DNA from: Roridomyces roridus
Taxonomy: Eukaryota; Basidiomycota; Agaricomycetes; Agaricales; Mycenaceae
Assembly: GCA_029378245.1 (NCBI GenBank)
Contig: JARKIF010000462.1
Coordinates: 1-17,269, forward strand
Direction of reading: 5' to 3'
Length of the DNA: 17,269 nucleotides
Shown: positions 8,193 through 16,462 of the stretch, piece after piece
How positions within the stretch are numbered: the stretch's first letter is position 1
How the letters are laid out: each line of letters starts with the position of its first letter
Program-made: the position numbers and the translations under genes
Notes under the pieces: model-generated
Seen by the model: the letters and a program-made list of their open reading frames with translations, nothing else
What the model was told of the DNA's origin: nothing
Databases searched by the model: none

Positions 8193-8709
8193 TCAAATCA
8201 AATGAAGCAACATCAAAAGAAACACCCCGACAGCTGCAACCCTCATAGGCTTGATCTCAGCGCTGGCAAATCCTGTCCCAGGCTGGCTTGCCGTCCCCGG
8301 AGTGGAGGTACTACTTTCAGGCCCTGCCGCCCCATTCGTGAAGGAGCCCGCGACAGTGATATTGTGAACAGTATTCCCGAGCTCGGCGCAATTTTTAACG
8401 AAAGCTGACCAGTCATAAGCTTCTCAATGAAGCGATGATGACAACGCACAGTCAAAAGACTCCTGAGCCGCAGCAGGGGTGCTCTCGTTTGCCTTGACGT
8501 TGCAGTCCTGAGTCTCTGCGTAGAGTTGCGCGTAGGCGTCGGTACACCCCGGAAAGATGGACGTTGTTTGCGCCGAGGGTTTGAGCGTTGGCTAAGGGTA
8601 GATGGATGCGCTGAGTCACAGGTATTGTGTGAGCAAAGTGGTGCTTACTTTGGGCAGCGAGTATGAAAAAAATGAGAGGGATGAGGGAAAGAGCGGTGCT
8701 TTTGGCCAT
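8193..8709 (-). CDS. Small secreted, probably GPI-anchored protein
   Basis: ATG at 8709 starts a clear signal peptide (MAKSTALSLIPLIFFILAAQ). The last exon (8193-8404) encodes SFVKNCAELGNTVHN, a Ser/Thr/Gly/Pro-rich linker and a hydrophobic C-terminus (VAAVGVFLLMLLHLI), which together suggest a GPI-anchored cell-surface protein of about 110-140 residues. Intron 2 is 8405-8449 (GTGCGT..GGTCAG, 45 nt, branch ATGAC). The middle exon reads QDCNVKANESTPAAAQESFD. Intron 1 starts at 8648 (GTAAGC). Its best acceptor (ending 8592, 57 nt) leaves the middle exon out of frame by one base. The acceptor ending 8516 (133 nt) restores the frame, giving 112 residues but dropping the CTDAYAQLYAE part. A one-base homopolymer error in AAA at 8649-8651 would also explain it. 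Function unknown; few Cys, no known domain. Confidence 0.6.
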
Positions 8710-8755
8710 GTTGAAGGGGTATGTGGGAAACGATAGACTTTGAGACTGTTTCAGC

Positions 8756-8763
8756 TACTTATA
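8756..8763 (-). promoter_or_regulatory. TATA-like and CCAAT boxes of the secreted-protein gene
   Basis: On the minus strand TATAAGTA lies about 47 bp upstream of the ATG at 8709, with a CCAAT (plus ATTGG at 8767-8771) immediately upstream. The spacing fits a core promoter. Confidence 0.45.
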
Positions 8764-9318
8764 CTTATTGGGACGCCCGAGAGAGAAAAAAAATATGGTT
8801 CAAAATTGGCACTGGGCGTCGGACGGGCGCGTATCTGTCTTTTAAGACGAGTGGCGCATATGTCGAGATGGACGCTGTCTAGCCAAATTGAAAAGGCTTA
8901 CAGGTAAATATGTTCAGGCGACATTTGTTTAAAATACGGCGCTTTTACCAGCGCCCACCTGTCCGTAGCTATAGGAGTGAGCTACCAATGACAGCCTGGG
9001 ACGCTGGAATGTAAATTGAGGAACACGCTGAGTTGGGTGGGCTATTAGAAGAAGAGAGACTAAAAGAGAGACTTACCAGAAGAATGGTTCAGCTGGTCAC
9101 GGTGGCCACTGGCTTTCTCAGTCTTGGGGCAGCGATTGTAGTCTCTCTTACAGACTTCCGCGCCCCGTAACCTCCGCTAAGAAGCAGCGATTGTGCTGCA
9201 CATTTGAAGTCTATTCCGGCCGATCAAAATTTAACCACAGCTCGTACGCTAAGCGCGTATCTGTCGGATTTTGCCTGTAGATGTCTCTGACAGTGGCGTC
9301 GGATTTCAAACGTTGCCT

Positions 9319-9330
9319 GACATGCATGTC
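9319..9330. promoter_or_regulatory. Perfect 12-bp palindrome GACATGCATGTC
   Basis: It lies 140-150 bp upstream of the acyltransferase ATG. Such a perfect dyad is a candidate site for a dimeric regulator; no factor can be named from sequence alone. Confidence 0.35.
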
Positions 9331-9337
9331 GAACGAA

Positions 9338-9351
9338 GTTGAAATTTCAAC
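9338..9351. promoter_or_regulatory. Perfect 14-bp palindrome GTTGAAATTTCAAC
   Basis: It is found 7 bp after the previous palindrome and is followed by a further GGGTTGAA half-site near 9358-9365. Candidate operator; inference only. Confidence 0.35.
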
Positions 9352-9430
9352 CAACTTGGGTTGAATGATCAGCGGCTGTGCCGCATCTCGTGAGCGGTCA
9401 GGTGCATGATCTCGGATCATCCCCGGAGGT

Positions 9431-9437
9431 TGAGTCA
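9431..9437 (+). promoter_or_regulatory. AP-1/Gcn4-type site TGAGTCA
   Basis: TGAGTCA, inside the 11-bp dyad GTTGAGTCAAC (9429-9439), matches the consensus of Gcn4/AP-1 bZIP factors and is about 35 bp upstream of the acyltransferase ATG. Confidence 0.4.
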
Positions 9438-9470
9438 ACTCTCTTCTTGCTCTTGCTCTGCACGCTCACC

Positions 9471-10849
9471 ATGTCGGGCCAAAAGCTACGTCAGCTGGGT
9501 ACGTGGCTCCCTTCCTGCTTGGACCCCACATTTTACGCTGAACGCGCTCAGGCGAGTTGGAAAAGCTCAATGCCACCAAAAACTTTCTAGGCATGGACAC
9601 TTGCATCGCTCTATCTGCGCGATACAGCCACGCCCCAAACACGCCTTTGACCAAGAAAATTCTCTTCCCCGCACTCCGAACCCTAATTGCATCTCACCCC
9701 ATGCTGGGCGTGCGTTTCGACGGGAAACTCGACTCTGCGGACATTGCATTCTTCCGGCTCCCGAGTGTGGATCTCTCCCGCGTTGTCGAATTCTCTCAGG
9801 AAACCAACCTCCAGGCTGCGTTGGAAAAGTGGTTTAACCGGCGTTTCCAGGATAGCGAGGAGGACATGCCGCTTTGGCGCGTCGAGGTCCTTGCGGATAA
9901 TACGCTCATCTTTGCGATGCATCACGCAATGGGAGATGGAATCGCCCTCGTGGCGTTCCATCGATCTCTCCTACGTGCGCTTCAACAGCAGGCGGCTTCG
10001 GATTTCTCCTCTGTCGTCGCGGTGCCTGCTCAACCGATACCCCCGCCCGTCGAGGTTGCCATGGATGTACGCCCCTCGCTGTGGAAGCGCCTGGGCTCTC
10101 TCTATGACACCTACATTCCAGGCTACTGGAAGCAATCCACTTATGCATGGACTGGCAACCCCAACCCTACATCCATCGCCCTACACACCCACGTCCGGTT
10201 ACTCCGCTTCGCACCGTCGGACATGAAGAAACTGACGTTGCACTGCCGGACCCACGGTGCCACCGTTTCCTCCGTCCTCTACGAACTCGGAGTCATTTCG
10301 CTCTCCCGTCTCATCTCCAATCAACCCGATGCGGCGAAATACAAATCAATATGCCTAGCCGTCCCCATGTCCCTCCGAAGCGCCGCTGGCGCAAGTGACG
10401 ACTCCATCTGTTACTACTCGGCCAGCGTGGACACATACCCCGCCCTGCATACCGAGTTCTCTTGGGCCAGCGCGGCGCGCGTCACAGCGGAGCTCAAAGG
10501 GCACAAGAAGGACGTCCATCAAGGCCTTGGGTTCCTCGCTGCCATTGCGCAGAACTATACTGCTGTTATGCGGGGTTCTTTGGGTGGGAGGCGCTCGCAG
10601 GGACTCCGTATATCCAATGTCGGGCGTTTCGTCGTGGGTGTGGAGGGGCCGTCGGAATGGAGTCTGGGAGAGTGCTTCTTTGGGCAGTGTGATTCTGTCG
10701 TCGGGGCTGCGATGACGATGAATGTCGTCGGCGACCCGTCTGGGGCGCTGCACTTGACTATCGTGTGGGGTGATAAAAGCCTGGACACGGCTTTTGTGGA
10801 GGGTTTTATTGAGTTGTTCAACGAGTCGTTCGCGGGGCTTGTGGCGTAG
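9471..10849 (+). CDS. Condensation/alcohol-acetyltransferase-like acyltransferase
   Basis: Predicted protein of 441 residues from two exons: 9471-9498 (MSGQKLRQL plus one base) and 9552-10849. The 53-nt intron (GTACGT..CTCAG, branch CTGAAC) is phase 1. The large open frame has no ATG at its own 5' end (it begins TTG), which supports this short first exon; CACC precedes the ATG. Residues 133-139 are HHAMGDG, the HHxxxDG catalytic motif of the BAHD/condensation/alcohol O-acetyltransferase superfamily, in which the second His activates the acceptor hydroxyl or amine for acyl-CoA transfer. The region NFLGMDTCIALSARYSH matches the family's N-terminal pattern, and LRISNVGRF with a late GALHLTIVWGD strand matches the C-terminal half. 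Length is usual for the family, with no signal peptide or membrane span, so it is probably cytosolic or peripheral. The substrate cannot be told: volatile ester formation, lipid or secondary-metabolite acylation are all possible. Coding looks intact. Confidence 0.85.
9499..9551 (+). other. Intron of the acyltransferase gene
   Basis: GTACGT..CTCAG, 53 nt, with CTGAAC branch-like sequence about 10 nt before the acceptor. It joins a split Gly codon and reads straight into ELEKLNATKNFLG. Confidence 0.8.
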
Positions 10850-11243
10850 AAGGTACGAGGGGGCTCTGTTTAAATTTGCGGTGTATTGATTTGCTCCAGC
10901 AATTCCACTTTTGCTCAAAAATCTTCAAAACTGTGCTCTGTACTTACCGTAAGCTCGACTCACGCCCGTCTGGAGGTGATTTCGTTCCACCACTTGAATG
11001 AATTCCACGATCCGAGTATCAACCTGTTGAGCAAGAAACCACCGATGACCTGCATGCGTATCAAAAAGAAACGAAGGTAGGTAGGTATACAATAATGGTG
11101 CAGATACAACAAAGTTCTGGTACGTAGTGTAAGTGGTTGTCCTAAAAAGAACGAAATCGAACGATAGGCCGGCGCACCGCGTCGGGCTACGTAAACGTCT
11201 GTATGAAGTCCATGCGGACTCAAGTCGATCTACAACAGCAATC
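10850..11243. other. Convergent 3' intergenic region
   Basis: It lies between the stop of the acyltransferase and the stop of the minus-strand membrane-protein gene, so it should hold both 3' UTRs. A GTAGGTAGGTA short repeat lies near 11077-11087. No gene is seen. Confidence 0.5.
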
Positions 11244-11847
11244 TCACCGAACCGCCCGTGGAGGCGGACTCGGACTGGTAGGTGTGAAACTCAACCCACG
11301 GACCTCCTGCTGGACCTCCTGTATCTCGTGCAAAGAGGCCGAGGCTGAGAGCGATTCGGAGGCATCGGAGAGCGGAGAGGTGGTGCGCGTGGATGCAGGC
11401 TCGGGTGGTGAGAGTGTAGGAAGGGGAACTGCAGGCGCACCATGGCCAAGGACGCCACCCATGCCCATGCGACGCGGTATACTCGACGTGCGAACTCGAG
11501 GCTGAATTATCGGATTCGGTGCAGGGTACATGTAGCCACGTCCTCGGGGGGCCGTGGAATCCGAAGGCGGGCGGAAAGTGGGAGTACTGAGCCTGCGTCC
11601 CTCTCCTTGTTCTTGCTCTTGTTCGCGGGGAGTCTGCCTCTGCAGTCGACCTCGAGCTCGAGCTCGCCGCCTTTGTTGGCATATACGAGCGACCACACCG
11701 GCAAGGATGGTGAACGCGATGATGGAGGTGACGATGCTGGCGATGATGACGGGGTTGTTGACCGCTCCTCTGAAGAAGAAAAAAAGGATTCACGGGGAGG
11801 CGAGATGGAGATGGGTTGGATTGGACGCACGCGAACTTTCCCGGCAT
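11244..11847 (-). CDS. Single-pass membrane protein with Ser/Pro-rich tail
   Basis: Predicted 180 residues from two exons: 11831-11847 (ATG CCG GGA AAG TTC GC) and 11244-11769. The 61-nt intron (11770-11830) has GTGCGT donor and a polypyrimidine TTTTTTTCTTCTTCAG acceptor. This is one of only two ATGs on this strand between 11770 and 12270, and it joins in frame. After about 12 residues there is one membrane helix (VIIASIVTSIIAFTILAGVV, residues 13-32) followed by RICQQRRRARARGR. The stop-transfer basic patch predicts a cytosolic C-terminus. The tail is rich in Gln/Glu, then Ser/Thr/Pro, with likely phosphorylation sites and no catalytic domain. The layout resembles short fungal membrane proteins with one helix and a disordered tail (SKG6/Axl2-like), but no extracellular domain is present. 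Function unknown. Other long frames over this interval on both strands are shadows of it. Confidence 0.55.
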
Positions 11848-12271
11848 TGGGAGTGTCCCTGCTCGCCCGACGACCGTTGAACGCAAGACCTGCTGCAGAG
11901 ATTCGAGGTGCTCAGTGTAGTCGGAGAGCAAGAGTGTACTTACACGTAAGGTCTATGTCCGTGGTCCGACACTCCGTGGTGCAATTGCGTAACCGCCGAC
12001 CGAATAGAAATCAAGGACGACAACGGAGACCAGGCCTTGCCCTGCACAGAACCTTGGTTAATGCTGGGCAGGCTGAGGCAGAACGATGAGCGGGGCACTG
12101 ACGCGGTGTGGAGAGCAACCAGGTACGCGGTGGGGTGGAGATGCGATGGACGGAGCTGGATGACCTACTAGTTCGCGGAGCCAATACAGCGCCGGCACCA
12201 CACAAGCGACGCCTCGGACATCGCGCCGACCCTGAGGGAGAATCCCGTCTTTATATCTAGTGGGTTCTTGG
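11848..12271 (-). promoter_or_regulatory. Leader and core promoter of the membrane-protein gene
   Basis: TATAAA lies on the minus strand at 12250-12255, about 400 bp upstream of the ATG. Between them is a possible 5' UTR intron, 11893-11943 (GTAAGT..CTCTGCAG, 51 nt), with consensus ends. Fragments of open reading in this leader (for example NCTTECRTTDIDLT ending at the GTAAGT donor) could mean an additional upstream coding exon, but no ATG leads into it. Confidence 0.4.
12264..12271. repeat. Left 8-bp target-site duplication (GTTCTTGG)
   Basis: Identical to 12691-12698 and directly abutting the inverted repeat of the hAT-type element. Confidence 0.85.
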
Positions 12272-12690
12272 AGGACCCCGAACTATGCTCCCAAAGGCCG
12301 TTTCCGCCGGCCGGACCCCGTTGTCCGAACCAGTCTGGAGAGAGCGCCGACCCACTTGTCCGAACCCATCAACGGCCCGATAGCCGAGATGCCTTTTTTG
12401 GAAGTTCGGCCCGAGGTTTTTCGATTTTTCGCGCCAGAATCTGCGCGGCGCCCCGCTAAATCACCCGGCACCCAACGGAAACTTCGACTGCCTGCAACCG
12501 CGAAGATTATGGTAAGCCCACCGCAATTTGGTCCATTTGGTGGCCTCCGGACCCTCCTTGTCCGAACTTTTGCCTGGGCTCCGCCTGCGGCGGGCTGCTT
12601 TGTCCGAACTTCCGGCCGGCCGAAAGGCCATTTTGGAGGCTCGTTTTGTCCGAACCGGCAACGACATGTGACCGCGTAGTTCGGGGTCCT
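12272..12690. mobile_element. hAT-type MITE, 419 bp
   Basis: The ends are 17-bp inverted repeats AGGACCCCGAACTA(T/C)GC (12272-12288 and 12674-12690, one mismatch), flanked by the exact 8-bp direct repeat GTTCTTGG. An 8-bp duplication is the signature of hAT transposases. Inside, TTGTCCGAAC occurs five times in the same orientation (12321-12330, 12356-12365, 12558-12567, 12600-12609, 12646-12655), and AAAGGCC/GGCCGGCC blocks are repeated inverted near the ends. Subterminal repeats of this kind usually bind hAT transposase. There is no transposase gene; the long frames on both strands are chance readings of GC-rich repeats. It lies about 10 bp upstream of the TATA box of the minus-strand membrane-protein gene. 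Confidence 0.88.
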
Positions 12691-12698
12691 GTTCTTGG
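12691..12698. repeat. Right 8-bp target-site duplication (GTTCTTGG)
   Basis: Matches 12264-12271 exactly. Confidence 0.85.
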
Positions 12699-13458
12699 CC
12701 ATGGTCGTAAATTTTCTGCCCCCCCTAGTTCAATGACATTGACGATAACGGCGTCGGGTAGCTAAGTGATTGTAGCTAGGGCAGAAGCAGAAGCAGCTCG
12801 GAACGACGGAAATGTCAGAAATAGTGAATGGCCGAGCGGCATTTGCCTTGGAATGAGCCTTTTGTGTGTCGGGCGGCACCGATTTCGTGAGCGCCCAGAC
12901 CACCGATCAGAATGGAGCGAAGGTCACGAGTCACGAGGGCGATGATGGAATAGAGGCTCTGTGCGTTGGGGTCTCGAAAAAGTCCTGGTGCGAGATGAGG
13001 ACAATGACATAGCAGTGAGGAGGCAAGCAGGCTGAGGAGGAGAAGAAGTGCGGGTTTTGATGGCACGTGCCCACCGCCTCTTTGATCTTCCGCTCATCTG
13101 GCTCAAGCTCATCCTCCTTCCTCTCTCAGTGGGTCTGTCGTTCCGCAAAAGGAGCTCTCAGTGTCTCAGAAGACGACGAAGAGAAGATTCTGTACCACTT
13201 TCACCCTGCGCCCACCGGCACCCAAGCCGCCTCCCGGCTGCTCAGTCATCCACTTTATCCCCGGATACTCCCCTTACTCATGCAAAAAACCCTCTTACAA
13301 AACGCACTAACGGGGATATCAATCGGCTTACTCTGCCGGCGACACCCTCGATTCGGAAGGTGTTGATGGTTTTGTCAGTCTGAGGGCGAATTATACAGAG
13401 GTCTCTGGGCTTGGGTTAAAAGTCTGCGACGCGATGCCAGATGTAGGTCAACATCCCG
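12699..13458. other. Region upstream of the regulator, coding potential uncertain
   Basis: Plus-strand frames read KGALSVSEDDEEKILYHFHP (about 13154-13213) and later EGVDGFVSLRANYTEVSGLG (about 13359-13418). Both look coding-like, but they are in different frames with no splice sites joining them that I can defend, and they match no family with certainty. On the minus strand a hydrophobic-leader frame at 12815-13066 begins with GTG, not ATG. The last part must serve as promoter and 5' UTR of the transcription factor. A 10-bp dyad GGCACGTGCC containing an E-box (CACGTG) lies at 13062-13071. Confidence 0.35.
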
Positions 13459-15211
13459 ATGAACGAGCCGTTTTCTTTCGATCCTCGCAGCCCGTTGCAA
13501 AAAGGCAAAGCGTGTTTTAATTGCCGGTAAGCGACTCTTCAAGTTGAACACAGTTGGATTTTTGAATCTCAATAATTAACAGGAGACGCAAAACTGTAAG
13601 TCCTTTCTTTCGTTCATTGCTACGACAACTATGACTTATACGAAGAACAGAAATGTGACGCTGCACAGCCCATATGTGGCCCATGTTCGAGATTCAAGGC
13701 GAGTCTGGGGGACTGTCAATATCCCAGCAGGGATGAGAAGAGATCTCTTGCTGAGGTCTACGAAGGTCCGTGGTCATATCGCCTCGGTCTCTCGGTTATT
13801 CACTCGCCAGATACAGACCGCATATCTCAATGCGAAACTCGTATAGCGGAATTGGAGAGAGCATCTCCTCCTCAGAAACTAACCTCCTCGATATTGAATG
13901 AATTGTCCGTCCTTCGAATCATCAATCCACATTGAAGATGCTGAAACCCACACAGGACCAAGAACTTTCTTGAAAATTCAGCCGACTGCTTCGGATTCTT
14001 CCTCGATCGTCGTACCCTTCCACGCATTCAGGAACTTTCCCCAGCGCTCGCCGACGTCCTACACCTTTGTGCCGTCCACCTCTCTGCCGACAGCCACATC
14101 GCTTCACACGAGCCCGCCTTCCTCGAAGCTGCCCTTCGCTCACAAGGAAATCAACCGACTTCACCCCTGCTCCATCGCATCCAATCCTCTGTTCTCCTCG
14201 CGTATTACTTCTTGCACAACGCGCGCTTGGTGGAGGGTGGCTATCATGCTGGCGTCGCCGTGGCATTGGCGGTGGGCGGTTCACTTCATTGCCTTCGCAA
14301 CCCCCGCGTAGAATCCCAAGAAGATGTTGCGGCGTTTGGAGCGTGATGAATCTCAACAATTGTTGGGCTGGTCATCTATCCAATTGGCCTGCGGGATTGC
14401 AGATTTATACGCCGTGGCCTGGTGCGACTGTTGGGGTACCGGAGCAGTTCCTCGCAGGTTTACCCGATAATGCGAACTCCTGCGCTGCATGGCGCGCTAA
14501 AGCCGGTGTACTGTCCGAGCGGACGAGTAGATTGGTTTCGCAGTATTCACAAGCTTTCGGTGCGTCGCTCACTGACTACTTTTCTTACATACTCATCATA
14601 CAACGGTCAGACCTCCGAGTCGAAGCAGAGGTCACCACTCTCGACGCACGCATAGACGCATTCAAAGCCGCGCTCCCGCCCGTTCAATCCAAAGCCATGA
14701 TGGTCGTGCACATGCTAGCCCATGTCTGTACTATCCAGCTGCACACCTCCTCCCTCGCTGCGAATATGGATTCTCTGAGTCCCTTGTGGGGCCGGAACAA
14801 GGCGTTGGCTGCTGCGCGTGGCGTGGTGGATGTACTGGCGAATGTGGATGTTCCGAGGTTGGGCGCGGTCGATCCTGTACTTGCTGTGAGTCATCTCTGA
14901 ATTCCCTCTGAATGCTCAGTGCTGATTGAGGTGTAGATCCTTTGGAGCTCGACATGCCTTGTCTTGATTCGTGAGTTGGGGCATGCCAAAAGCTCCAGGT
15001 CTCAGCATCAAACGAATTGTGTCGTCGAGTCGTTCAAGGTGGTTATTGCGGCGATGCAGATTTGTGCGGCTGGCTCGAGGGTTATGGGTATGTCGATTCC
15101 CCGCCGGCTTGTATGATCTGTGTCTGATTGTCTCTTTTTTTTTTGGAACTTGAAGCGGCTAGGTTGAAGGACGTGCGGAGGGTGTATGATGAGACGATGA
15201 GGTCGAGTTGA
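13459..15211 (+). CDS. Zn(II)2Cys6 fungal-specific transcription factor (one frameshift)
   Basis: Seven exons: 13459-13526, 13583-13595, 13651-13765, 13811-13904, 13956-14885, 14937-15087, 15156-15211; all introns 45-68 nt with GT..AG. The Zn cluster is C19-x2-C22-x6-C29-x6-C36-x2-C39-x9-C49 (CFNC, RRRKTKC, ICGPC), spread over three exons, and binds CGG-type DNA half-sites in the nucleus. A short helical segment (ETRIAELERAS) follows. The middle region matches the fungal_trans domain: FLENSADCFGFFLD, ADSHIASHEPAFLEAALRSQ, SVLLAYYFLHNARLVEGGYH, WSVMNLNNCWA, NWPAGLQIYTPWPG, AHVCTIQLH. Exon 5 needs one extra T at 14335-14337 (reading AAF|WSVM) to stay open; with it the total is 476 codons, exactly divisible by three. 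The 45-nt intron 13766-13810 could be retained without breaking the frame. Either a fresh null allele or an assembly error. The target genes are unknown; the acyltransferase 2.6 kb away is a candidate. Confidence 0.85.
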
Positions 15212-15748
15212 ATGAGCACCGATATTAGAGTATACTGTATGCGAGTGTGTACAACGATGTAACTTATTGACCTAGGCATTCCTCTGCAAAAAGGGACTGA
15301 ACGCGCAGGAGTGGACATGCCTCCATCGGGAGTCGAACCCGAATGATTACTGAGCAACCTACCTTCGCTTCTGAGGCTATGATCGGGCTACATGGAGTGA
15401 GGCTGCTTCCTTTTTTTCTACCAAAGGGATGGCTTGAAGGTGGTGATGTTGGCGGCCATTCAGGGAGTATGAGCAGGCTTTAAATTTTTCGAAGCGTCGG
15501 TGACGGTCGCATCACCCTTGACCCGTCGTCGACGACGTCCTGGTCCAGATTCAGAGCACGCTGACTCATAGCCTGATTCTGACCTGTGGCTGAGTTATCC
15601 GAGTCAATTCCGCCGTCTGACGCAGATCCACTTTGCACCGGTCTGTCTGTCTGTTGAGAATCTCGAGGGGAGACACCATCCCGGCCATCAAACTTTCATT
15701 TCGCCGGTGGCAGTGCTGCCTTCTCCTTCTTTTCGACCTTGTCTCTCG
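15212..15748. other. Intergenic region holding a tRNA-like unit
   Basis: It lies between the regulator stop and the F-box start. Besides the tRNA-like unit it shows a perfect palindrome GTCGTCGACGAC at 15525-15536 and otherwise no gene. The final 150 bp are the probable promoter/5' UTR of the F-box gene. Confidence 0.45.
15288..15405 (-). ncRNA. Fifth Pol III-like, degenerate tRNA-like unit
   Basis: On the minus strand a perfect T-arm TCGGG-TTCGACT-CCCGA (B box GGTTCGACTCC, 15329-15339) is followed by the acceptor strand TGGAGGCA and, 37 nt after the B box, by T5 (15288-15292). CTCCA upstream pairs with TGGAG, but the first two acceptor pairs are mismatched. The D-arm lacks the GG pair and no anticodon arm forms cleanly, so a functional tRNA is unlikely. 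Its 3' end (AGTCCCTTTTT on the minus strand) is the same as that of unit A in the 7.3-kb array, which suggests relationship. Confidence 0.45.
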
Positions 15749-15876
15749 ATGGCCTCCTCTGCGGTCCAAGACATTCGGAAACGCATTCAAACCCTGGACA
15801 ACTCCATCTTCGAGCATAAAAAAACTATCAAAGAGCTCGAAAAGGAGAGACGTGCCGCCTTGAGCGAACTGAATGC

Positions 15877-15878
15877 TA
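15877..15878. repeat. Left TA target-site duplication
   Basis: It falls inside codons of the F-box gene (..AAT GCT A) and is matched by TA at 16461-16462. Confidence 0.7.
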
Positions 15879-16460
15879 CAGTGCCCGTCACCACATCACG
15901 GTTCCTGATTTGGCAGGGATGTTTATCAAATCTTTGACCACTAATTACATTTTGGTCCGGGGTTCAATGGACTCAAAAACTGTTAGAAACATACCTAAGG
16001 AGGCCCAAGAACATACCCTGTGGTCCTCAGGTCCATCGGACAACATTTTGTTTTTTCACGACAGAAAAAGTGAAACAAACCCTTATGATCCGATCAATTA
16101 CTGCTAAGCTGTCGATTTGATCCGATCAATTTAGGGTTACGCTTACGTACCACTCGGCTCGGCTGCCGATGTCCACCCAGTACCCCTTCCACATTGGCTG
16201 GCAGGACTTTCCAGGGTCAAAGGGAATGCCCTGGAACAACATATCTGGTGAATTGGAGGCCAACCCGGGCCAGACAACCCCAAAAACCGCAGTTGAAATT
16301 TTTTGGGACCTCGAAAAAGTGAAACACCGTGGGAAAAAATGAGATCGGGGTCTCAATCACATTCTTTTGGTCGGTTTCCTTCCAAAAATAAATACAAGAA
16401 AATGCACAAAAATTCCTTAATGGTGAATGACAGGTGTCGGAGAAGTGCCGACTGGCACTG
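15879..16460. mobile_element. Tc1/mariner-type non-autonomous element in the F-box exon, 582 bp
   Basis: The ends CAGTGCCCGTC and GACTGGCACTG are inverted repeats (10 of 11 matching), and the flanks are TA on both sides. The coding frame of the host reads LSELNA before and RDPMCRLPVEL after; deleting the element plus one TA gives a continuous GCT ATC AGG GAC. Inside are two direct copies of GATCCGATCAATT (near 16087 and 16118) and two of GAAAAAGTGAAACA (near 16063 and 16313). No transposase is encoded; a 76-codon open minus-strand frame at 16126-16356 matches nothing I know. The short imperfect inverted repeats suggest an older insertion than the element at 5.1 kb. Confidence 0.8.
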
Positions 16461-16462
16461 TA
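16461..16462. repeat. Right TA target-site duplication
   Basis: Directly adjoins the right inverted repeat; the host reading frame resumes at ..TC AGG GAC CCC ATG. Confidence 0.7.

Larger units (their letters stand above)
8764..9470. promoter_or_regulatory. Divergent intergenic region
   Basis: This is the shared upstream region of the secreted-protein gene (minus) and the acyltransferase gene (plus). It contains GCAGCGATTGT twice in direct orientation (9129-9139 and 9184-9194), a hairpin GTAGCT..AGCTAC (about 8965-8985), two perfect palindromes and a TGAGTCA site listed separately, and a CT-rich stretch before the acyltransferase ATG. No coding exon is supported. Confidence 0.45.

Noticed and set aside
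9557..10849. Acyltransferase starting at 9557
   Set aside because: That codon is TTG; the real start is the ATG at 9471 with a 53-nt intron.
11230..11931. 233-codon minus-strand frame
   Set aside because: Shadow of the membrane-protein exon in another frame; His/Ser/Arg-rich with no membrane or domain pattern, and it ignores the consensus splice sites.
12260..12702. 139-codon open frames on both strands
   Set aside because: They lie within the hAT-type MITE and arise from its GC-rich repeated motif; no start or family support.
12815..13066. Minus-strand frame with a hydrophobic leader, looking like a small secreted protein
   Set aside because: Its first codon is GTG and there is no in-frame ATG before an upstream stop; no intron joins it to an ATG convincingly.
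15288..15405. Functional tRNA (Met- or Lys-like acceptor GCCTCC)
   Set aside because: Acceptor pairs 1-2 fail, D-loop GG is missing and no 5-bp anticodon stem with U33 was found.
16126..16356. 76-codon minus-strand frame inside the F-box insertion as a transposase
   Set aside because: Too short, no DDE/D or HTH signature, no recognisable family.
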